Source of the DNA: Pseudomonas proteolytica
GTDB taxonomy: Bacteria > Pseudomonadota > Gammaproteobacteria > Pseudomonadales > Pseudomonadaceae
DNA length: 64,000 nt
Assembly (NCBI RefSeq): GCF_007858275.1
Contig: NZ_VFEV01000001.1
Coordinates: 186,001 to 250,000 of the forward strand
Direction of reading: 5' to 3'
The position numbers were made by a program, and so were the translations under genes. Below the pieces are notes generated by a model. The model saw nothing but the letters and a program-made list of their open reading frames with translations, was not told the origin of the DNA and did no database searches. Shown here piece after piece: positions 19,969-29,188 of this stretch (positions within the stretch are counted from its first letter, which is position 1; every line of letters starts with the position of its first letter).

Positions 19969-21414
19969 ATGCAATGGGAAGTTGTGATCGGGCTGGAGAT
20001 TCATACCCAGCTTGCCACCCAATCGAAGATTTTCTCCGGTAGCGCCACCACGTTCGGCTCAGAGCCCAACACCCAGGCCAGCCTCGTAGACCTGGGCATG
20101 CCTGGCGTATTGCCAGTGCTGAACCAGGAAGCGGTGCGCATGGCGGTGATGTTCGGCCTGGCGATTGACGCCGAAATCGGCCAGCACAACGTGTTCGCGC
20201 GCAAGAACTACTTCTATCCGGACCTGCCCAAGGGCTACCAGATCAGCCAGATGGAATTGCCGATCGTCGGCAAGGGCTACCTGGATATCCCCCTGGAAGA
20301 CGGCACCATCAAGCGTGTTGGCGTGACCCGTGCGCACCTGGAAGAAGATGCCGGCAAGAGCCTGCATGAAGAATTCAATGGCGCCACCGGCATCGACCTG
20401 AACCGCGCCGGCACGCCGCTGCTGGAGATCGTGTCCGAGCCGGACATGCGCAGTGCCAAGGAAGCGGTGGCCTACGTTAAGACCATCCACGCACTGGTGC
20501 GCTACCTGGGCATTTGCGACGGCAACATGGCCGAAGGCTCCCTGCGTTGCGACTGCAACGTGTCGGTGCGTCCTAAAGGCCAGGTTGAGTACGGCACCCG
20601 CTGTGAGATCAAGAACGTCAACTCGTTCCGTTTCATCGAAAAGGCGATCAACACCGAAGTCCGTCGCCAGATCGAGCTGATCGAAGACGGCGGCAAGGTG
20701 ATCCAGCAGACGCGCCTGTACGACCCGAACAAAGACGAAACCCGCGCCATGCGCAGCAAGGAGGAAGCCAACGACTACCGTTACTTCCCCGATCCGGACC
20801 TGTTGCCGGTGGTCATCGAGGATTCGTTCCTCAATGACGTGCGCGCCACCCTGCCGGAATTGCCACCGCAAAAACGCGAACGCTTCCAGGCGCAGTTCGG
20901 CCTGTCGGTGTACGACGCCAGCGTCCTGGCATCGAGCCGCGAGCAGGCCGACTACTTCGAAAAAGTCGTGAGCATCGCTAGCGACGCCAAGTTGGCGGCC
21001 AACTGGGTCATGGTCGAACTGGGTAGCCTGTTGAACAAACAGGGCCTGGAAATCGACGAAGCCCCGGTCTCGGCCGAACAACTGGGCGGCATGTTGCTGC
21101 GCATCAAGGACAACACCATCTCCGGCAAAATCGCCAAGACCGTGTTTGAGGCCATGGCCAGCGGTGAAGGCAACGCCGACGAGATCATCGAGAAGCGCGG
21201 CCTCAAGCAAGTCACCGACAGCGGCGCCATCTCGGCCGTTCTTGATGAAATGCTCGCAGCCAATGCGGAGCAGGTCGAACAGTACCGTGCGGCCGACGAA
21301 GCCAAGCGCGGCAAGATGTTCGGCTTCTTTGTGGGCCAGGCGATGAAGGCCTCCAAAGGCAAGGCCAACCCGCAACAGGTCAACGAATTGCTCAAGAGCA
21401 AGCTCGAAGGCTGA
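19969..21414 (+). CDS. gatB: Glutamyl-tRNA(Gln)/aspartyl-tRNA(Asn) amidotransferase subunit B
   Basis: A 481-residue subunit that binds tRNA and performs the ATP-dependent transamidation. Family motifs are [12 protein letters not shown] at the N-terminus, [13 protein letters not shown], and [14 protein letters not shown]. The C-terminal GatB/YqeY helical domain is present to the end. GAGGAG lies just upstream of the ATG. Last gene of gatCAB, followed by a REPIN. Confidence 0.97.
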   Translation: MQWEVVIGLEIHTQLATQSKIFSGSATTFGSEPNTQASLVDLGMPGVLPVLNQEAVRMAVMFGLAIDAEIGQHNVFARKNYFYPDLPKGYQISQMELPIVGKGYLDIPLEDGTIKRVGVTRAHLEEDAGKSLHEEFNGATGIDLNRAGTPLLEIVSEPDMRSAKEAVAYVKTIHALVRYLGICDGNMAEGSLRCDCNVSVRPKGQVEYGTRCEIKNVNSFRFIEKAINTEVRRQIELIEDGGKVIQQTRLYDPNKDETRAMRSKEEANDYRYFPDPDLLPVVIEDSFLNDVRATLPELPPQKRERFQAQFGLSVYDASVLASSREQADYFEKVVSIASDAKLAANWVMVELGSLLNKQGLEIDEAPVSAEQLGGMLLRIKDNTISGKIAKTVFEAMASGEGNADEIIEKRGLKQVTDSGAISAVLDEMLAANAEQVEQYRAADEAKRGKMFGFFVGQAMKASKGKANPQQVNELLKSKLEG

Positions 21415-21445
21415 TAACGGTTGCCGCCCTGTGGGAACCGGCTTA

Positions 21446-21532
21446 TGTGGGAGCTGGCTTGCCTGCGATAGCATCACCTCGGCACATCTGAAAAACCGAG
21501 GCGCCCGCATCGCAGGCAAGCCAGCTCCTACA
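21446..21532. repeat. REPIN between gatB and the RlpA-like gene
   Basis: Two inverted REP arms (21446-21472, TGTGGGAGCTGGCTTGCC...; 21507-21532, ending CAAGCCAGCTCCTACA) around a 34-base spacer. The first arm is almost identical to that at 778, so both belong to one REP family. Confidence 0.88.
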
Positions 21533-21571
21533 GGGGTCGGTTCCCATATCAATTTTGGGGACACCTTGAAA

Positions 21572-21943
21572 ATGAAGCGTCTACTCGGCCTCTGCGCCCT
21601 GTTCTCCCTGCTCACCGGCTGCGCCAGCGGCATGATCGACCCCAACGGCTACGACGAAACCGGCACCGCGTCCTACTACGGCGCCAAGCACCATGGCAAG
21701 AAGACCGCCAGCGGTGAACCCTTCAACCAACACGCCCTGACCGCCGCCCACCGGCGCCTGCCATTCGGCACGCGGGTCAAGGTCACCAATCTTGCCAGCA
21801 ACAAAACCGTGGTGGTGCGCATCAATGATCGCGGCCCGCATACCCGTGGGCGGCTGATCGATCTTTCACGCCAGGCCGCCGAGCAGTTGGGTATGCTGCG
21901 CAGCGGAACCGCGCGCGTGCGCGTGCAAGCCCTGAGCAACTGA
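21572..21943 (+). CDS. RlpA-like double-psi beta-barrel lipoprotein
   Basis: A 123-residue lipoprotein. Residues 1-17 form a lipoprotein signal with lipobox LTGC (Cys17). The rest is a single RlpA-type double-psi beta-barrel: GTASYYGAKHHGKKTASGE, then LPFGTRVKVTN, VVVRINDRGP and GRLIDLSRQAAEQLG, which includes the Asp and His-type catalytic region of lytic transglycosylases acting on denuded peptidoglycan. The SPOR domain of full RlpA is absent, so this is a minimal form. The ATG at 21572 is chosen; an in-frame TTG two codons earlier has a GGGG better placed and is possible. Confidence 0.85.
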   Translation: MKRLLGLCALFSLLTGCASGMIDPNGYDETGTASYYGAKHHGKKTASGEPFNQHALTAAHRRLPFGTRVKVTNLASNKTVVVRINDRGPHTRGRLIDLSRQAAEQLGMLRSGTARVRVQALSN

Positions 21944-21960
21944 CTGACGGAGCCCGGACC

Positions 21961-23049
21961 ATTTTCGGATTAAGCGCCCTTTCGCCCATAAGCCTGATTG
22001 AACTGACCAGCGGCCTGCTGCTACTGATTGCCGGTGCCGAAATGCTGGTACGCGCCGCCGTGCGCCTGGCCGCCAGCCTCAAAGTCCGGCCACTGATCAT
22101 TGGCTTGAGCATCGTCGCCTTTGGCAGCAGCGCGCCGCAAATCGCCGTCAGCCTGCAGGCCACCCTGGCCGGCAATACCGATATTGCCGTGGGCAGTGTG
22201 ATTGGCAGCAGCATCTTCAATATCCTCGTCACCCTGGGTCTTTCGGCGCTGATTATTCCCCTGCGCGTCTCGCGGCAACTGGTGCGCCTGGATATCCCGG
22301 TGATGATCGGCGCCAGCATGCTGCTGTTTATTCTCGCCAGTGATGAAGCACTGACACCGCTCGACGGCCTGACCTTGCTTGCCGCCCTGCTCGCCTACCT
22401 GGGCCTGTTGCTGTACCAGACCCGCCATTCGCGCCGCCCGCGGACCCGCGACACGGTGGTACAGGCGCCGTGGCTGAGCAGTTTGCTGTGGATGATCGGC
22501 GGGCTCGTGTTGCTGGTGTTCGCCGGGCATCTGGTGCTGGGCGCAGCGGTGGAAGTGGCCAGCGACCTGGGCCTGTCCGAGCGGGTGATCGGCCTGACCA
22601 TCGTCGCCGTCAGCACCTCGCTGCCGTGCCTGGCGACCTCGCTGATCGCCGCCCTGCGCGGCGAGCGGGAGATTGCGGTGGGGAACGTGATCGGCAGCAA
22701 CCTGTTCAACCTGTTGGGGGTTCTGGGTTTTACCGCGCTGGTGGCGCCGCTGCCCTTGTCGGTGTCGCCCAACGCCCTGGATTTTGACCTGCCGGTGATG
22801 CTCGGCGTCGTGGTGTTGTGCCTGCCCGTGTTTTACACCGGCTACCGCATCACCCGCGCCGAAGGCTTGCTGCTGCTGGGGCTGTACCTGGCGTACGGGC
22901 TGCACGTGGTGTCATTTACCACCGGCATGCCACTGGCCAACAAACTGGAACAACTGATGCTGTATTACGTCCTGCCAGCGCTGGTGGCCTTCCTGTTGTT
23001 CACCTCGCTGCGAGCCTGGCACCGCCAACACAAGAGGGAGTCGCAATGA
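21961..23049 (+). CDS. CaCA-type sodium/calcium exchanger homologue, probable ATT start
   Basis: A membrane protein of the CaCA superfamily with ten or so helices and two inverted alpha repeats (GLSIVAFGSSAPQ, about residues 48-60; GLTIVAVSTSLPC, about residues 211-223), followed by VGSVIGSSIFN and VGNVIGSNLFN. In cation exchangers each repeat normally ends in PE, whose glutamate binds calcium; here they are PQ and PC, so ion use may differ. The first ATG (22042) would cut away the first helix (LIELTSGLLLLIAGAEM). The reading frame is open upstream and an ATT at 21961 stands 8 bases after GGAG, giving 362 residues. The stop overlaps the next ATG (ATGA). Confidence 0.8.
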   Translation: MFGLSALSPISLIELTSGLLLLIAGAEMLVRAAVRLAASLKVRPLIIGLSIVAFGSSAPQIAVSLQATLAGNTDIAVGSVIGSSIFNILVTLGLSALIIPLRVSRQLVRLDIPVMIGASMLLFILASDEALTPLDGLTLLAALLAYLGLLLYQTRHSRRPRTRDTVVQAPWLSSLLWMIGGLVLLVFAGHLVLGAAVEVASDLGLSERVIGLTIVAVSTSLPCLATSLIAALRGEREIAVGNVIGSNLFNLLGVLGFTALVAPLPLSVSPNALDFDLPVMLGVVVLCLPVFYTGYRITRAEGLLLLGLYLAYGLHVVSFTTGMPLANKLEQLMLYYVLPALVAFLLFTSLRAWHRQHKRESQ

Positions 23050-23429
23050 CCGATCAAGCGAAATCCGGCGTTGAAATGCGCCGCCAGGTAATGGGCGATG
23101 CATTTGTCGACCGCGCCCTGGGCAATGCCACCGAATTCACCCAGCCGTTGCAGGACTTCGTCAACGAACATGCCTGGGGCGGGGTGTGGAACCGTGAAGG
23201 CTTGCCGCTGAAGACGCGCAGCCTGATTACCCTCGCTGCGCTGACCGCCTTGAAGTGCCCGCAGGAGCTCAAGGGCCATGTACGCGGTGCGCTGAACAAT
23301 GGCTGCACTGTTGAAGAAATTCGCGAAGCGCTGCTGCATTGCGCGGTGTATGCCGGCGTGCCGGCGGCGATCGATGCGTTTCGGGCGGCACAAGAAGTGA
23401 TCGACAGTTATCAGCAAACCCCTGTGTAG
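23046..23429 (+). CDS. Carboxymuconolactone decarboxylase family protein
   Basis: A 127-residue protein of the CMD/AhpD-like helical family. It matches PcaC-type 4-carboxymuconolactone decarboxylases in length and in the segments LPLKTRSLITLAALTAL, ELKGHVRGALNNGCT and EEIREALLHCAVYAGVPAA. A CxxC peroxidase motif of AhpD is absent; a Cys is present in LKCPQE. No other beta-ketoadipate genes are near, so the substrate is uncertain. GAGGGAG precedes the ATG, which overlaps the exchanger stop by four bases. The TAG stop lies in the left arm of a REP element. Confidence 0.85.
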   Translation: MTDQAKSGVEMRRQVMGDAFVDRALGNATEFTQPLQDFVNEHAWGGVWNREGLPLKTRSLITLAALTALKCPQELKGHVRGALNNGCTVEEIREALLHCAVYAGVPAAIDAFRAAQEVIDSYQQTPV

Positions 23430-23540
23430 GAGCGAGCTTGCTCGCGAAAAACTTCAGGGCGACGCGCTCTACCTGGATGTACGCGTTATCGTTAACGTTT
23501 TTCGTCGGAACGCCGCCCGGAAACAAGCTCGCTCCTACAC
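23425..23540. repeat. REP pair containing both flanking stop codons
   Basis: Inverted REP arms at 23425-23447 (TGTAGGAGCGAGCTTGCTCG) and 23524-23540 (CAAGCTCGCTCCTACAC). The TAG at 23427-23429 ends the decarboxylase-like gene and the complementary TAG at 23535-23537 ends the AEC permease; both belong to the TGTAGGAGCGAG arm sequence. Confidence 0.85.
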
Positions 23541-24476
23541 CCAGCCACCCGCCTGCAGCACAAAGATCCCGATATTGGTGGTCACCGCCGCCATCAATGT
23601 GGTGATCACGATAATCGCCGCCGCCAGCTCATGGTTACCCTGGGCCGCACGGGCCATGACAAAACTGGCAGCGGCCGTCGGTGCGCCAAAATACAGGAAC
23701 AGAATCCCCAACTCCGGCCCCCGGAAGCCATACAGCCAGGCGCCGACGGTCGCCACGAGCGGCAGGCCGATCATCTTCACCAGGCTGGCGCTTAATGCCA
23801 TGTTGCCGCTCTGGCGCAATGCGGCCAGTGACAGAGTGCCGCCAATGCAGATCAGTGCCAGGGGCAGCGTCATATCGGCCAGGTACCGCCCGGAGGTTTC
23901 CAGCCAATTGGGCAAGCCAATCTGGAAATAGGCAAACGGTGTCGCAGCAATCACACTGAGGATCAGCGGGTTGGCCAGTACGCTCTTGCAGATACTCCAC
24001 GGGTCAGACTTGATCACTGGGCTGTAGACCGCCAGCACAATGGTCGACAGGGTGTTGTAGAACAGGATCACCAACCCCGCGAGGATCGCCCCGAGGGAAA
24101 TGCCGTAGTCCCCATACATGCTGGCCGCCAGTGCCAGGCCGATCACCCCGTTGTTACCGCGAAATGCCCCTTGGGTATAGATACCCCGGTCCTCACGCGG
24201 GCAGCGAAAGATCGCCCAGCCCCAGGCCAGAGCAAAGCCGACCAGCGTGGCGACAGAGAAATAGATCAGCAGTTCTGGCTTGAGCGCCGAATGCAGGTCG
24301 GCGTGCAGAATCCCCAGAAACAGCAACGCCGGCATGGTGACGTTGAACACCAGGGACGATGCGGTGTGGATAAAGTTGTCGTTGATCCAATTGATGCGCT
24401 TGAGCAGGACGCCCAGAAACAACATGGCAAATACCGGCGCGGTGATTGTCAGGGTTTGCAGGAATATAGCCAGCAT
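23535..24476 (-). CDS. AEC (auxin efflux carrier) family permease
   Basis: A 313-residue integral membrane protein with about ten helices in the two-half arrangement of the AEC family (MLAIFLQTLTITAPVFAMLFLG; later FRGNNGVIGLALAASMYGDYG; C-terminal EQ-free GAPTAAASFVMARAAQGN). Bacterial members move malonate, malate or other organic acids; the substrate here cannot be told. The conserved central NTxxLP/GNNG-type crossing is seen as RGNNGVIG. It is monocistronic on the minus strand, convergent with the decarboxylase-like gene. Confidence 0.85.
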   Translation of the reverse strand: MLAIFLQTLTITAPVFAMLFLGVLLKRINWINDNFIHTASSLVFNVTMPALLFLGILHADLHSALKPELLIYFSVATLVGFALAWGWAIFRCPREDRGIYTQGAFRGNNGVIGLALAASMYGDYGISLGAILAGLVILFYNTLSTIVLAVYSPVIKSDPWSICKSVLANPLILSVIAATPFAYFQIGLPNWLETSGRYLADMTLPLALICIGGTLSLAALRQSGNMALSASLVKMIGLPLVATVGAWLYGFRGPELGILFLYFGAPTAAASFVMARAAQGNHELAAAIIVITTLMAAVTTNIGIFVLQAGGWV

Positions 24477-24550
24477 GCTGGGGAGAACCTTGGGTGAGCT
24501 TCGGTAGGTGGCTAATGATAAGCCAAACAGCCCAGCGCCGCCTGGCAGAC

Positions 24551-24624
24551 CGCTATCGCGGGCAAGCCCGCTCCCACATGTTGATAGACGCTGTCGATGT
24601 GGGAGCGGACTTCCTCGCGAATAC
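24551..24624. repeat. REP pair between garD and the AEC gene
   Basis: Two REP arms at 24551-24578 (ending GCAAGCCCGCTCCCACA) and 24598-24624 (TGTGGGAGCGGACTTCCTCG), in inverted orientation with the heads facing each other. The second arm is degenerate (GACTTCC in place of GGCTTGC). Confidence 0.8.
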
Positions 24625-24637
24625 AGGCAACTCGGTC

Positions 24638-26191
24638 TCAGGTAATAGGCGCCGGGTTGAACAAGGTGATGTCATTGTGCAGCTTGTGCTGCTCGGCCCA
24701 GGTCTGCTTTTTGCCGCTGGCCACGTCCAGGTAGAAGTGGAACAACTCCCACCCCAACTCCTCGATGGTCGCACGCCCAGTCGCGATCCTTCCGGCATCG
24801 ATATCGATCAGGTCTGGCCAGCGCTGCGCCAACTCCGTACGGGTCGAGACCTTCACCACGGGGGCCATCGCCAACCCATAGGGCGTGCCCCGCCCCGTGG
24901 TGAACACATGCAGGTTCATCCCCGCCGCCAGTTGCAAGGTGCCACAGACAAAATCGCTGGCCGGCGTCGCGCAAAAGATCAGGCCTTTGCCCTTGAACCG
25001 TTCGCCAGGCCCAAGCACACCATTGATCGCGCTGCTACCGGACTTGACGATGGAGCCCAGGGACTTCTCGACAATGTTCGACAGGCCGCCCTTCTTGTTG
25101 CCCGGCGTGGTGTTGGCGCTGCGATCGGCCTCGCCCTTGGCCAGGTAGCGGTCGTACCAGTCCATTTCCCGCACCAGTTCGCGGGCGACTTCCTGGTTTT
25201 CGGCGCGGGAAGTCAGCAGGTAAATGGCGTCGCGCACTTCAGTCACTTCGGAAAACATCACCGTCGCCCCGGCCCGCAGCAACAGGTCCGAGGCATAGCC
25301 CAGCGCCGGGTTGGCGGTGATCCCGGAAAACGCGTCGCTCCCCCCACATTGCATGCCGAGGATCAGTTGCGCAGCCGGTACCGTTTCCCGCCGGCGCAGG
25401 TCGAGTTTTTTCAGGCGGGTTTCGGCCAGTTCCATGATCTGTTCGATCATTTCGGTAAAACCGTGGCTGGCGTCCTGTAGGCGATACAGCCACGGTTCGC
25501 TGAGGTCCACCGAGCTGTCGTTGTCGTGCATCACCTGCCCGGCCTGCAACTTCTCGCAGCCCAGGCTGATCACCAACGCTTCGCCACCCAGGTTCGGGTT
25601 GCGCGCCAGATTGCGCACGGTGCGGATCGGGATATAGGCGTCGGTGGCGGTGATGGCCACGCCGCAACCATAGCTGTGGGTCAGTGCCACCACGTCATCG
25701 ACATGCGGGTACTTGGGCAGCAACTCGTCCTTGATGCGCTTGACCGCATGGTCCAGCACGCCGGTCACGCACTGCACAGTAGTGGTGATGCCAAGGATAT
25801 TGCGCGTGCCCACGGTGCCATCCGCATTGCGATAGCCCTCGAAGGTGAAACCTTCCAAGGGCGCCTGGGCTTCGGGCACTTCGGTGGACAGCGGCAAGCT
25901 GTCCAGCGGCGGCGCGGTGGGCATACGCAGCTGGTCTTCCTGGACCCAACTGCCGCGCGGTATCGGCTGCAAGGCGTAACCGATAGTTTGGCCGTAGCGA
26001 ATGATCTGACCGCCTTGGGGGATATCTTCCAGGGTCACCTTGTGGCTCTGGGGAATGAACTCCACGGTCACCAGGCCGTCCGGGAACTCGGTCCCGGCCG
26101 GCACGCCTTGGTCGTTGACCACAATCACTACATTGTCGCGCTCGTGCAAACGGATGGAGCGCGGCGAGTCGGCATGTTCAATCAACTGCAT
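24638..26191 (-). CDS. garD: Galactarate dehydratase (UxaA/GarD family)
   Basis: A 517-residue dehydratase that turns galactarate into 5-dehydro-4-deoxyglucarate. Residues about 1-90 form the SAF-like N-terminal domain and the rest the UxaA/GarD catalytic domain, with [33 protein letters not shown] and [12 protein letters not shown] bearing conserved Cys and metal-site residues. The sizes and TxSYGCG motif fit GarD better than altronate dehydratase. AGGGG lies 7 bases before the ATG at 26191. It follows the MFS gene by 12 bases and is the last gene of the catabolic operon. Confidence 0.9.
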   Translation of the reverse strand: MQLIEHADSPRSIRLHERDNVVIVVNDQGVPAGTEFPDGLVTVEFIPQSHKVTLEDIPQGGQIIRYGQTIGYALQPIPRGSWVQEDQLRMPTAPPLDSLPLSTEVPEAQAPLEGFTFEGYRNADGTVGTRNILGITTTVQCVTGVLDHAVKRIKDELLPKYPHVDDVVALTHSYGCGVAITATDAYIPIRTVRNLARNPNLGGEALVISLGCEKLQAGQVMHDNDSSVDLSEPWLYRLQDASHGFTEMIEQIMELAETRLKKLDLRRRETVPAAQLILGMQCGGSDAFSGITANPALGYASDLLLRAGATVMFSEVTEVRDAIYLLTSRAENQEVARELVREMDWYDRYLAKGEADRSANTTPGNKKGGLSNIVEKSLGSIVKSGSSAINGVLGPGERFKGKGLIFCATPASDFVCGTLQLAAGMNLHVFTTGRGTPYGLAMAPVVKVSTRTELAQRWPDLIDIDAGRIATGRATIEELGWELFHFYLDVASGKKQTWAEQHKLHNDITLFNPAPIT

Positions 26192-26203
26192 CACACGGCC
26201 CCT

Positions 26204-27568
26204 TCAGGATTGCGCTTGGGAAAGGTTAGTCAACTCGGGGCCTTTGCTCGGCGGCTCATTGAGCACCACACGCTTGATCGGGCCGACAATCACCAGGTAA
26301 CTGAATACTGCTACCAGCGCATTGGCGCCGACGAACACCAGGGCCCACTTGAACGAGCCGGTGGTGCTGATGATGTAGCCAATCACGATTGGCGTGGTGA
26401 TGGAAGCCAGGTTGCCAAACGTGTTGAACAGGCCGCCGCTAAGGCCGGCGATTTGTTTTGGCGAGGTGTCAGACACCACCGCCCAACCCAGTGCGCCAAC
26501 GCCTTTGCCGAAGAAGGCCAGGGCCATGAAGCCAACGACCATCCATTCCACATCCACGTAGTTGCAGGCAATGATGCTGCTGGAAACCAGCAAGCCGGCA
26601 ATGATCGGGGCCTTGCGCGCGAAAGTCAGGGAATGGCCCTTGCGCAGCAGGTAGTCGGAAATCACCCCGCCCAGCACGCCGCCGATAAAGCCGCAGATCG
26701 CCGGGAGCGACGCGATGAAGCCGGCCTTGAGGATGGTCATGCCACGATCCTGTACCAGGTACACCGGGAACCAGGTCAGGAAGAAGTAGGTAATGCCGTT
26801 GATGCAGTACTGGCCCAGGTACACGCCGAGCATCATGCGATTGGTCAGCAACTGACGGATGTAATCCCACTTCGGCCCGTCGGTTTTCTTACCCTTGGCC
26901 TTGTCCTGATCCATATCGACCATCGCCCCATTGGCAGCGATGTGATTGAACTCGGCCTCGTTGATCAGCGGGTGCTGACGCGGGCTGTAGATCACTTTCA
27001 GCCAGATCAGGGAGAACACGATGCCGATCACGCCCATCACGATAAATACGTGCTGCCAGCCGAAGCTGTAGACGATCCACCCCATCAAGGGTGCAAACAA
27101 TACCGTGGCGAAGTACTGCGCCGAGTTGAAGATCGCCGACGCCGTACCGCGTTCGGCGGTGGGGAACCAGGCCGCGACAATGCGCGCATTGCCGGGGAAA
27201 GAAGGTGCCTCTGCCAGGCCCACCAGGAACCGCAACATAAACAGCGCAACCACCGCAGTGGAGACCCCGAATTCACCGACATAGCCTTGCAGCACGGTGA
27301 ACAGCGACCAGGTGAAGATGCTCAGGGCATAGACTTTTTTCGAACCGAACCGGTCCAGCAGCCAACCGCCAGGGATTTGCCCGGCCACGTAGGCCCAACC
27401 GAAAGCAGAGAAGATGTAACCGAGGGTGACGGCGTCGATGCCGAGGTCTTTTTGCAGGCTGGAACCTGCGATGGCGATGGTGGCGCGGTCGGCGTAGTTG
27501 ATCGTCGTCACCAGGAACAGCATGAGCAAGATCAAATAACGGACGTGCGTCGGCTTGGTCGCTTGCAT
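26204..27568 (-). CDS. MFS transporter for galactarate/glucarate (GarP/GudP type)
   Basis: A 454-residue major facilitator permease with twelve predicted helices. It belongs to the anion:cation symporter family by its N-terminus (RYLILLMLFLVTTINYADRA) and the DRATIAIAG and GQIPGGWLLDRFGSKK segments between helices 1-3. The nearby garD and kdgD make galactarate/glucarate the likely substrates, as for GarP/GudP. A long cytoplasmic loop lies around residues 195-235. It lies directly upstream of garD and is separated from the dehydrogenase gene by a REP-type hairpin. Confidence 0.88.
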   Translation of the reverse strand: MQATKPTHVRYLILLMLFLVTTINYADRATIAIAGSSLQKDLGIDAVTLGYIFSAFGWAYVAGQIPGGWLLDRFGSKKVYALSIFTWSLFTVLQGYVGEFGVSTAVVALFMLRFLVGLAEAPSFPGNARIVAAWFPTAERGTASAIFNSAQYFATVLFAPLMGWIVYSFGWQHVFIVMGVIGIVFSLIWLKVIYSPRQHPLINEAEFNHIAANGAMVDMDQDKAKGKKTDGPKWDYIRQLLTNRMMLGVYLGQYCINGITYFFLTWFPVYLVQDRGMTILKAGFIASLPAICGFIGGVLGGVISDYLLRKGHSLTFARKAPIIAGLLVSSSIIACNYVDVEWMVVGFMALAFFGKGVGALGWAVVSDTSPKQIAGLSGGLFNTFGNLASITTPIVIGYIISTTGSFKWALVFVGANALVAVFSYLVIVGPIKRVVLNEPPSKGPELTNLSQAQS

Positions 27569-27634
27569 GTAGATGTACTCCCACTAATTATTTTTTTTGC
27601 GGGTAATTGTTGTGTGTTGCGTAACGCTGGCTCT

Positions 27635-27662
27635 TGTAGGAGCGAGCTTGCTCGCTCCTACA
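27635..27662. repeat. Single REP palindrome upstream of the MFS gene
   Basis: A near-perfect compact palindrome (TGTAGGAGCGAG, CTT, GCTCGCTCCTACA) in the 120-base gap between the aldehyde dehydrogenase and the MFS gene. It is the same family as the 23425 arm and may act as a transcript-end hairpin inside the operon. Confidence 0.8.
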
Positions 27663-27688
27663 GAAATCCCCTCTTTCCGGGGCTGGGT

Positions 27689-29134
27689 TTATGAGCCGAT
27701 GTAGCTGGTTTTCACCACGGTGTAGAACTCTTGCGCATAGCGACCTTGCTCACGCGAACCGTAGGATGAACCCTTCCGGCCACCAAAGGGAACGTGATAA
27801 TCCACACCTGCGGTCGGCAGGTTGACCATCACCATCCCGGCCTGGGAGTGGCGCTTGAAGTGGTTGGCATACTTGAGCGAGGTGGTCGCGATGCCCGCCG
27901 ACAGGCCGAAGTCGGTGTCATTGGCCATGGCCAGCGCCGCCTCGTAGTCCGCCACGCGCACCACGTTGGCCACTGGGCCGAAGATTTCTTCACGGCTGAT
28001 ACGCATGGCGGCCTCGCTGTCGGCAAACAGTGTCGGCGCCAGGAAATAGCCCTCGGTGTCGCAGGTCACCAGGCCACCACCGCTGACCAACCGCGCGCCT
28101 TCGCCTTGGCCGATATCGATGTACTTCAAGTCCTGGTCCAACTGGGCCTGGGACACGACCGGGCCGATATCCGTACCGGCATGCAGGGCATGGCCGACCT
28201 TGATCGATTGCATGCGCTCGGCCATGGCCGCGACAAACCGATCATGAATCCCGGCCGTCACGATAAAGCGACTCGATGCCGTGCAGCGCTGGCCAGTGGA
28301 GTAGAAGGCACTCTGCACCGACAGTTCGACGGCCTGCTTGAGGTCAGCATCGTCGAGAATGATCTGCGGATTCTTGCCGCCCATTTCCAACTGCACCTTG
28401 GCCTGGCGCGACACGCAGCTGACCGCGATCTGCCGCCCCACGCCCACGGAACCGGTGAAGCTGATGCCATCGACCTTCGAACTGTTGACCAGCGCATCGC
28501 CGACCACGCGACCACTGCCCATCACCAGGTTGAACACGCCACTGGGGAAGCCGGCGCGGGAGATGATTTCTGCCAGAGCCCAGGCGCAGCCGGGCACCAG
28601 GTCGGCCGGTTTGAGCACCACGCAGTTGCCATAGGCCAGGGCCGGGGCGATTTTCCAGGCGGGGATGGCAATCGGGAAGTTCCACGGGGTGATCAGACCC
28701 ACCACGCCCAAGGCTTCGCGGGTGACTTCGACATTCACCCCTGGGCGCACCGACGGCAGGTAATCACCGGACAGGCGCAGGCACTCACCGGCAAAGAACT
28801 TGAAGATATTGCCGGCGCGGGTCACCTCGCCGATGGCTTCCGGCAGGGTCTTGCCCTCTTCGCGGGCCAGCAGCGTACCGAGTTCTTCGCGGCGGGCGAG
28901 GATCTCGCTGCCGACTTTGTCCAAGGCGTCATGCCGGGCCTGGATGCCGGAAGTCGACCACGCCGGGAACGCCGCGCGCGCGGCGTCGATGGCGGCGTCG
29001 ACCTGGGCCAGATCGGCCTTGGCAAATTCGCCGATCACATCCGACAGGTCCGAGGGGTTGATATTGCTTGAGTAGTCAGCACCGGCCACCCACTGGCCAC
29101 CGATGTAGTTGTCAAAACGCTTGGCTTGGGACAC
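27689..29134 (-). CDS. Alpha-ketoglutarate semialdehyde dehydrogenase (aldehyde dehydrogenase family)
   Basis: A 481-residue NAD(P)-dependent aldehyde dehydrogenase. The glutamate site LEMGGKNPQ and nucleophile Cys284 in STGQRCTASS are intact, and the coenzyme motif FTGSVGVGRQ is present. In the glucarate/galactarate pathway it oxidises the 2,5-dioxopentanoate made by KdgD to 2-oxoglutarate; the assignment to this step rests on its place between kdgD and the MFS/garD genes. The start is GTG at 29134 with AGGAGA 7 bases upstream. A terminator-like hairpin separates it from kdgD. Confidence 0.88.
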   Translation of the reverse strand: MSQAKRFDNYIGGQWVAGADYSSNINPSDLSDVIGEFAKADLAQVDAAIDAARAAFPAWSTSGIQARHDALDKVGSEILARREELGTLLAREEGKTLPEAIGEVTRAGNIFKFFAGECLRLSGDYLPSVRPGVNVEVTREALGVVGLITPWNFPIAIPAWKIAPALAYGNCVVLKPADLVPGCAWALAEIISRAGFPSGVFNLVMGSGRVVGDALVNSSKVDGISFTGSVGVGRQIAVSCVSRQAKVQLEMGGKNPQIILDDADLKQAVELSVQSAFYSTGQRCTASSRFIVTAGIHDRFVAAMAERMQSIKVGHALHAGTDIGPVVSQAQLDQDLKYIDIGQGEGARLVSGGGLVTCDTEGYFLAPTLFADSEAAMRISREEIFGPVANVVRVADYEAALAMANDTDFGLSAGIATTSLKYANHFKRHSQAGMVMVNLPTAGVDYHVPFGGRKGSSYGSREQGRYAQEFYTVVKTSYIGS

Positions 29135-29151
29135 GAATCTTCTCCTGACGC

Positions 29152-29179
29152 AAAAAGCCGCTGATCACTCAGCGGCTTT
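29152..29179 (-). terminator. Terminator-like hairpin between kdgD and the dehydrogenase
   Basis: An 11-bp stem (AAAGCCGCTGA at 29154-29164, TCAGCGGCTTT at 29169-29179), 4-base loop, followed on the minus strand by five T. It begins 9 bases after the kdgD stop and would give partial termination inside the operon. Confidence 0.8.
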
Positions 29180-29188
29180 ATTCATGGG

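Noticed and set aside
20059..21645. Long minus-strand ORF of 528 codons over gatB
   Set aside because: It lies antisense to the clearly conserved gatB; long antisense frames are common in GC-rich genes and its composition is that of a shadow.
23535..24476. AEC permease and the decarboxylase-like protein as one pathway
   Set aside because: They are convergent and separated by a REP pair; no shared substrate evidence.
25526..27694. Plus-strand ORF of 722 codons over garD and the MFS gene
   Set aside because: Antisense to two well-supported genes, rich in His/Gln/Arg as in frame shadows, with no domain recognised.
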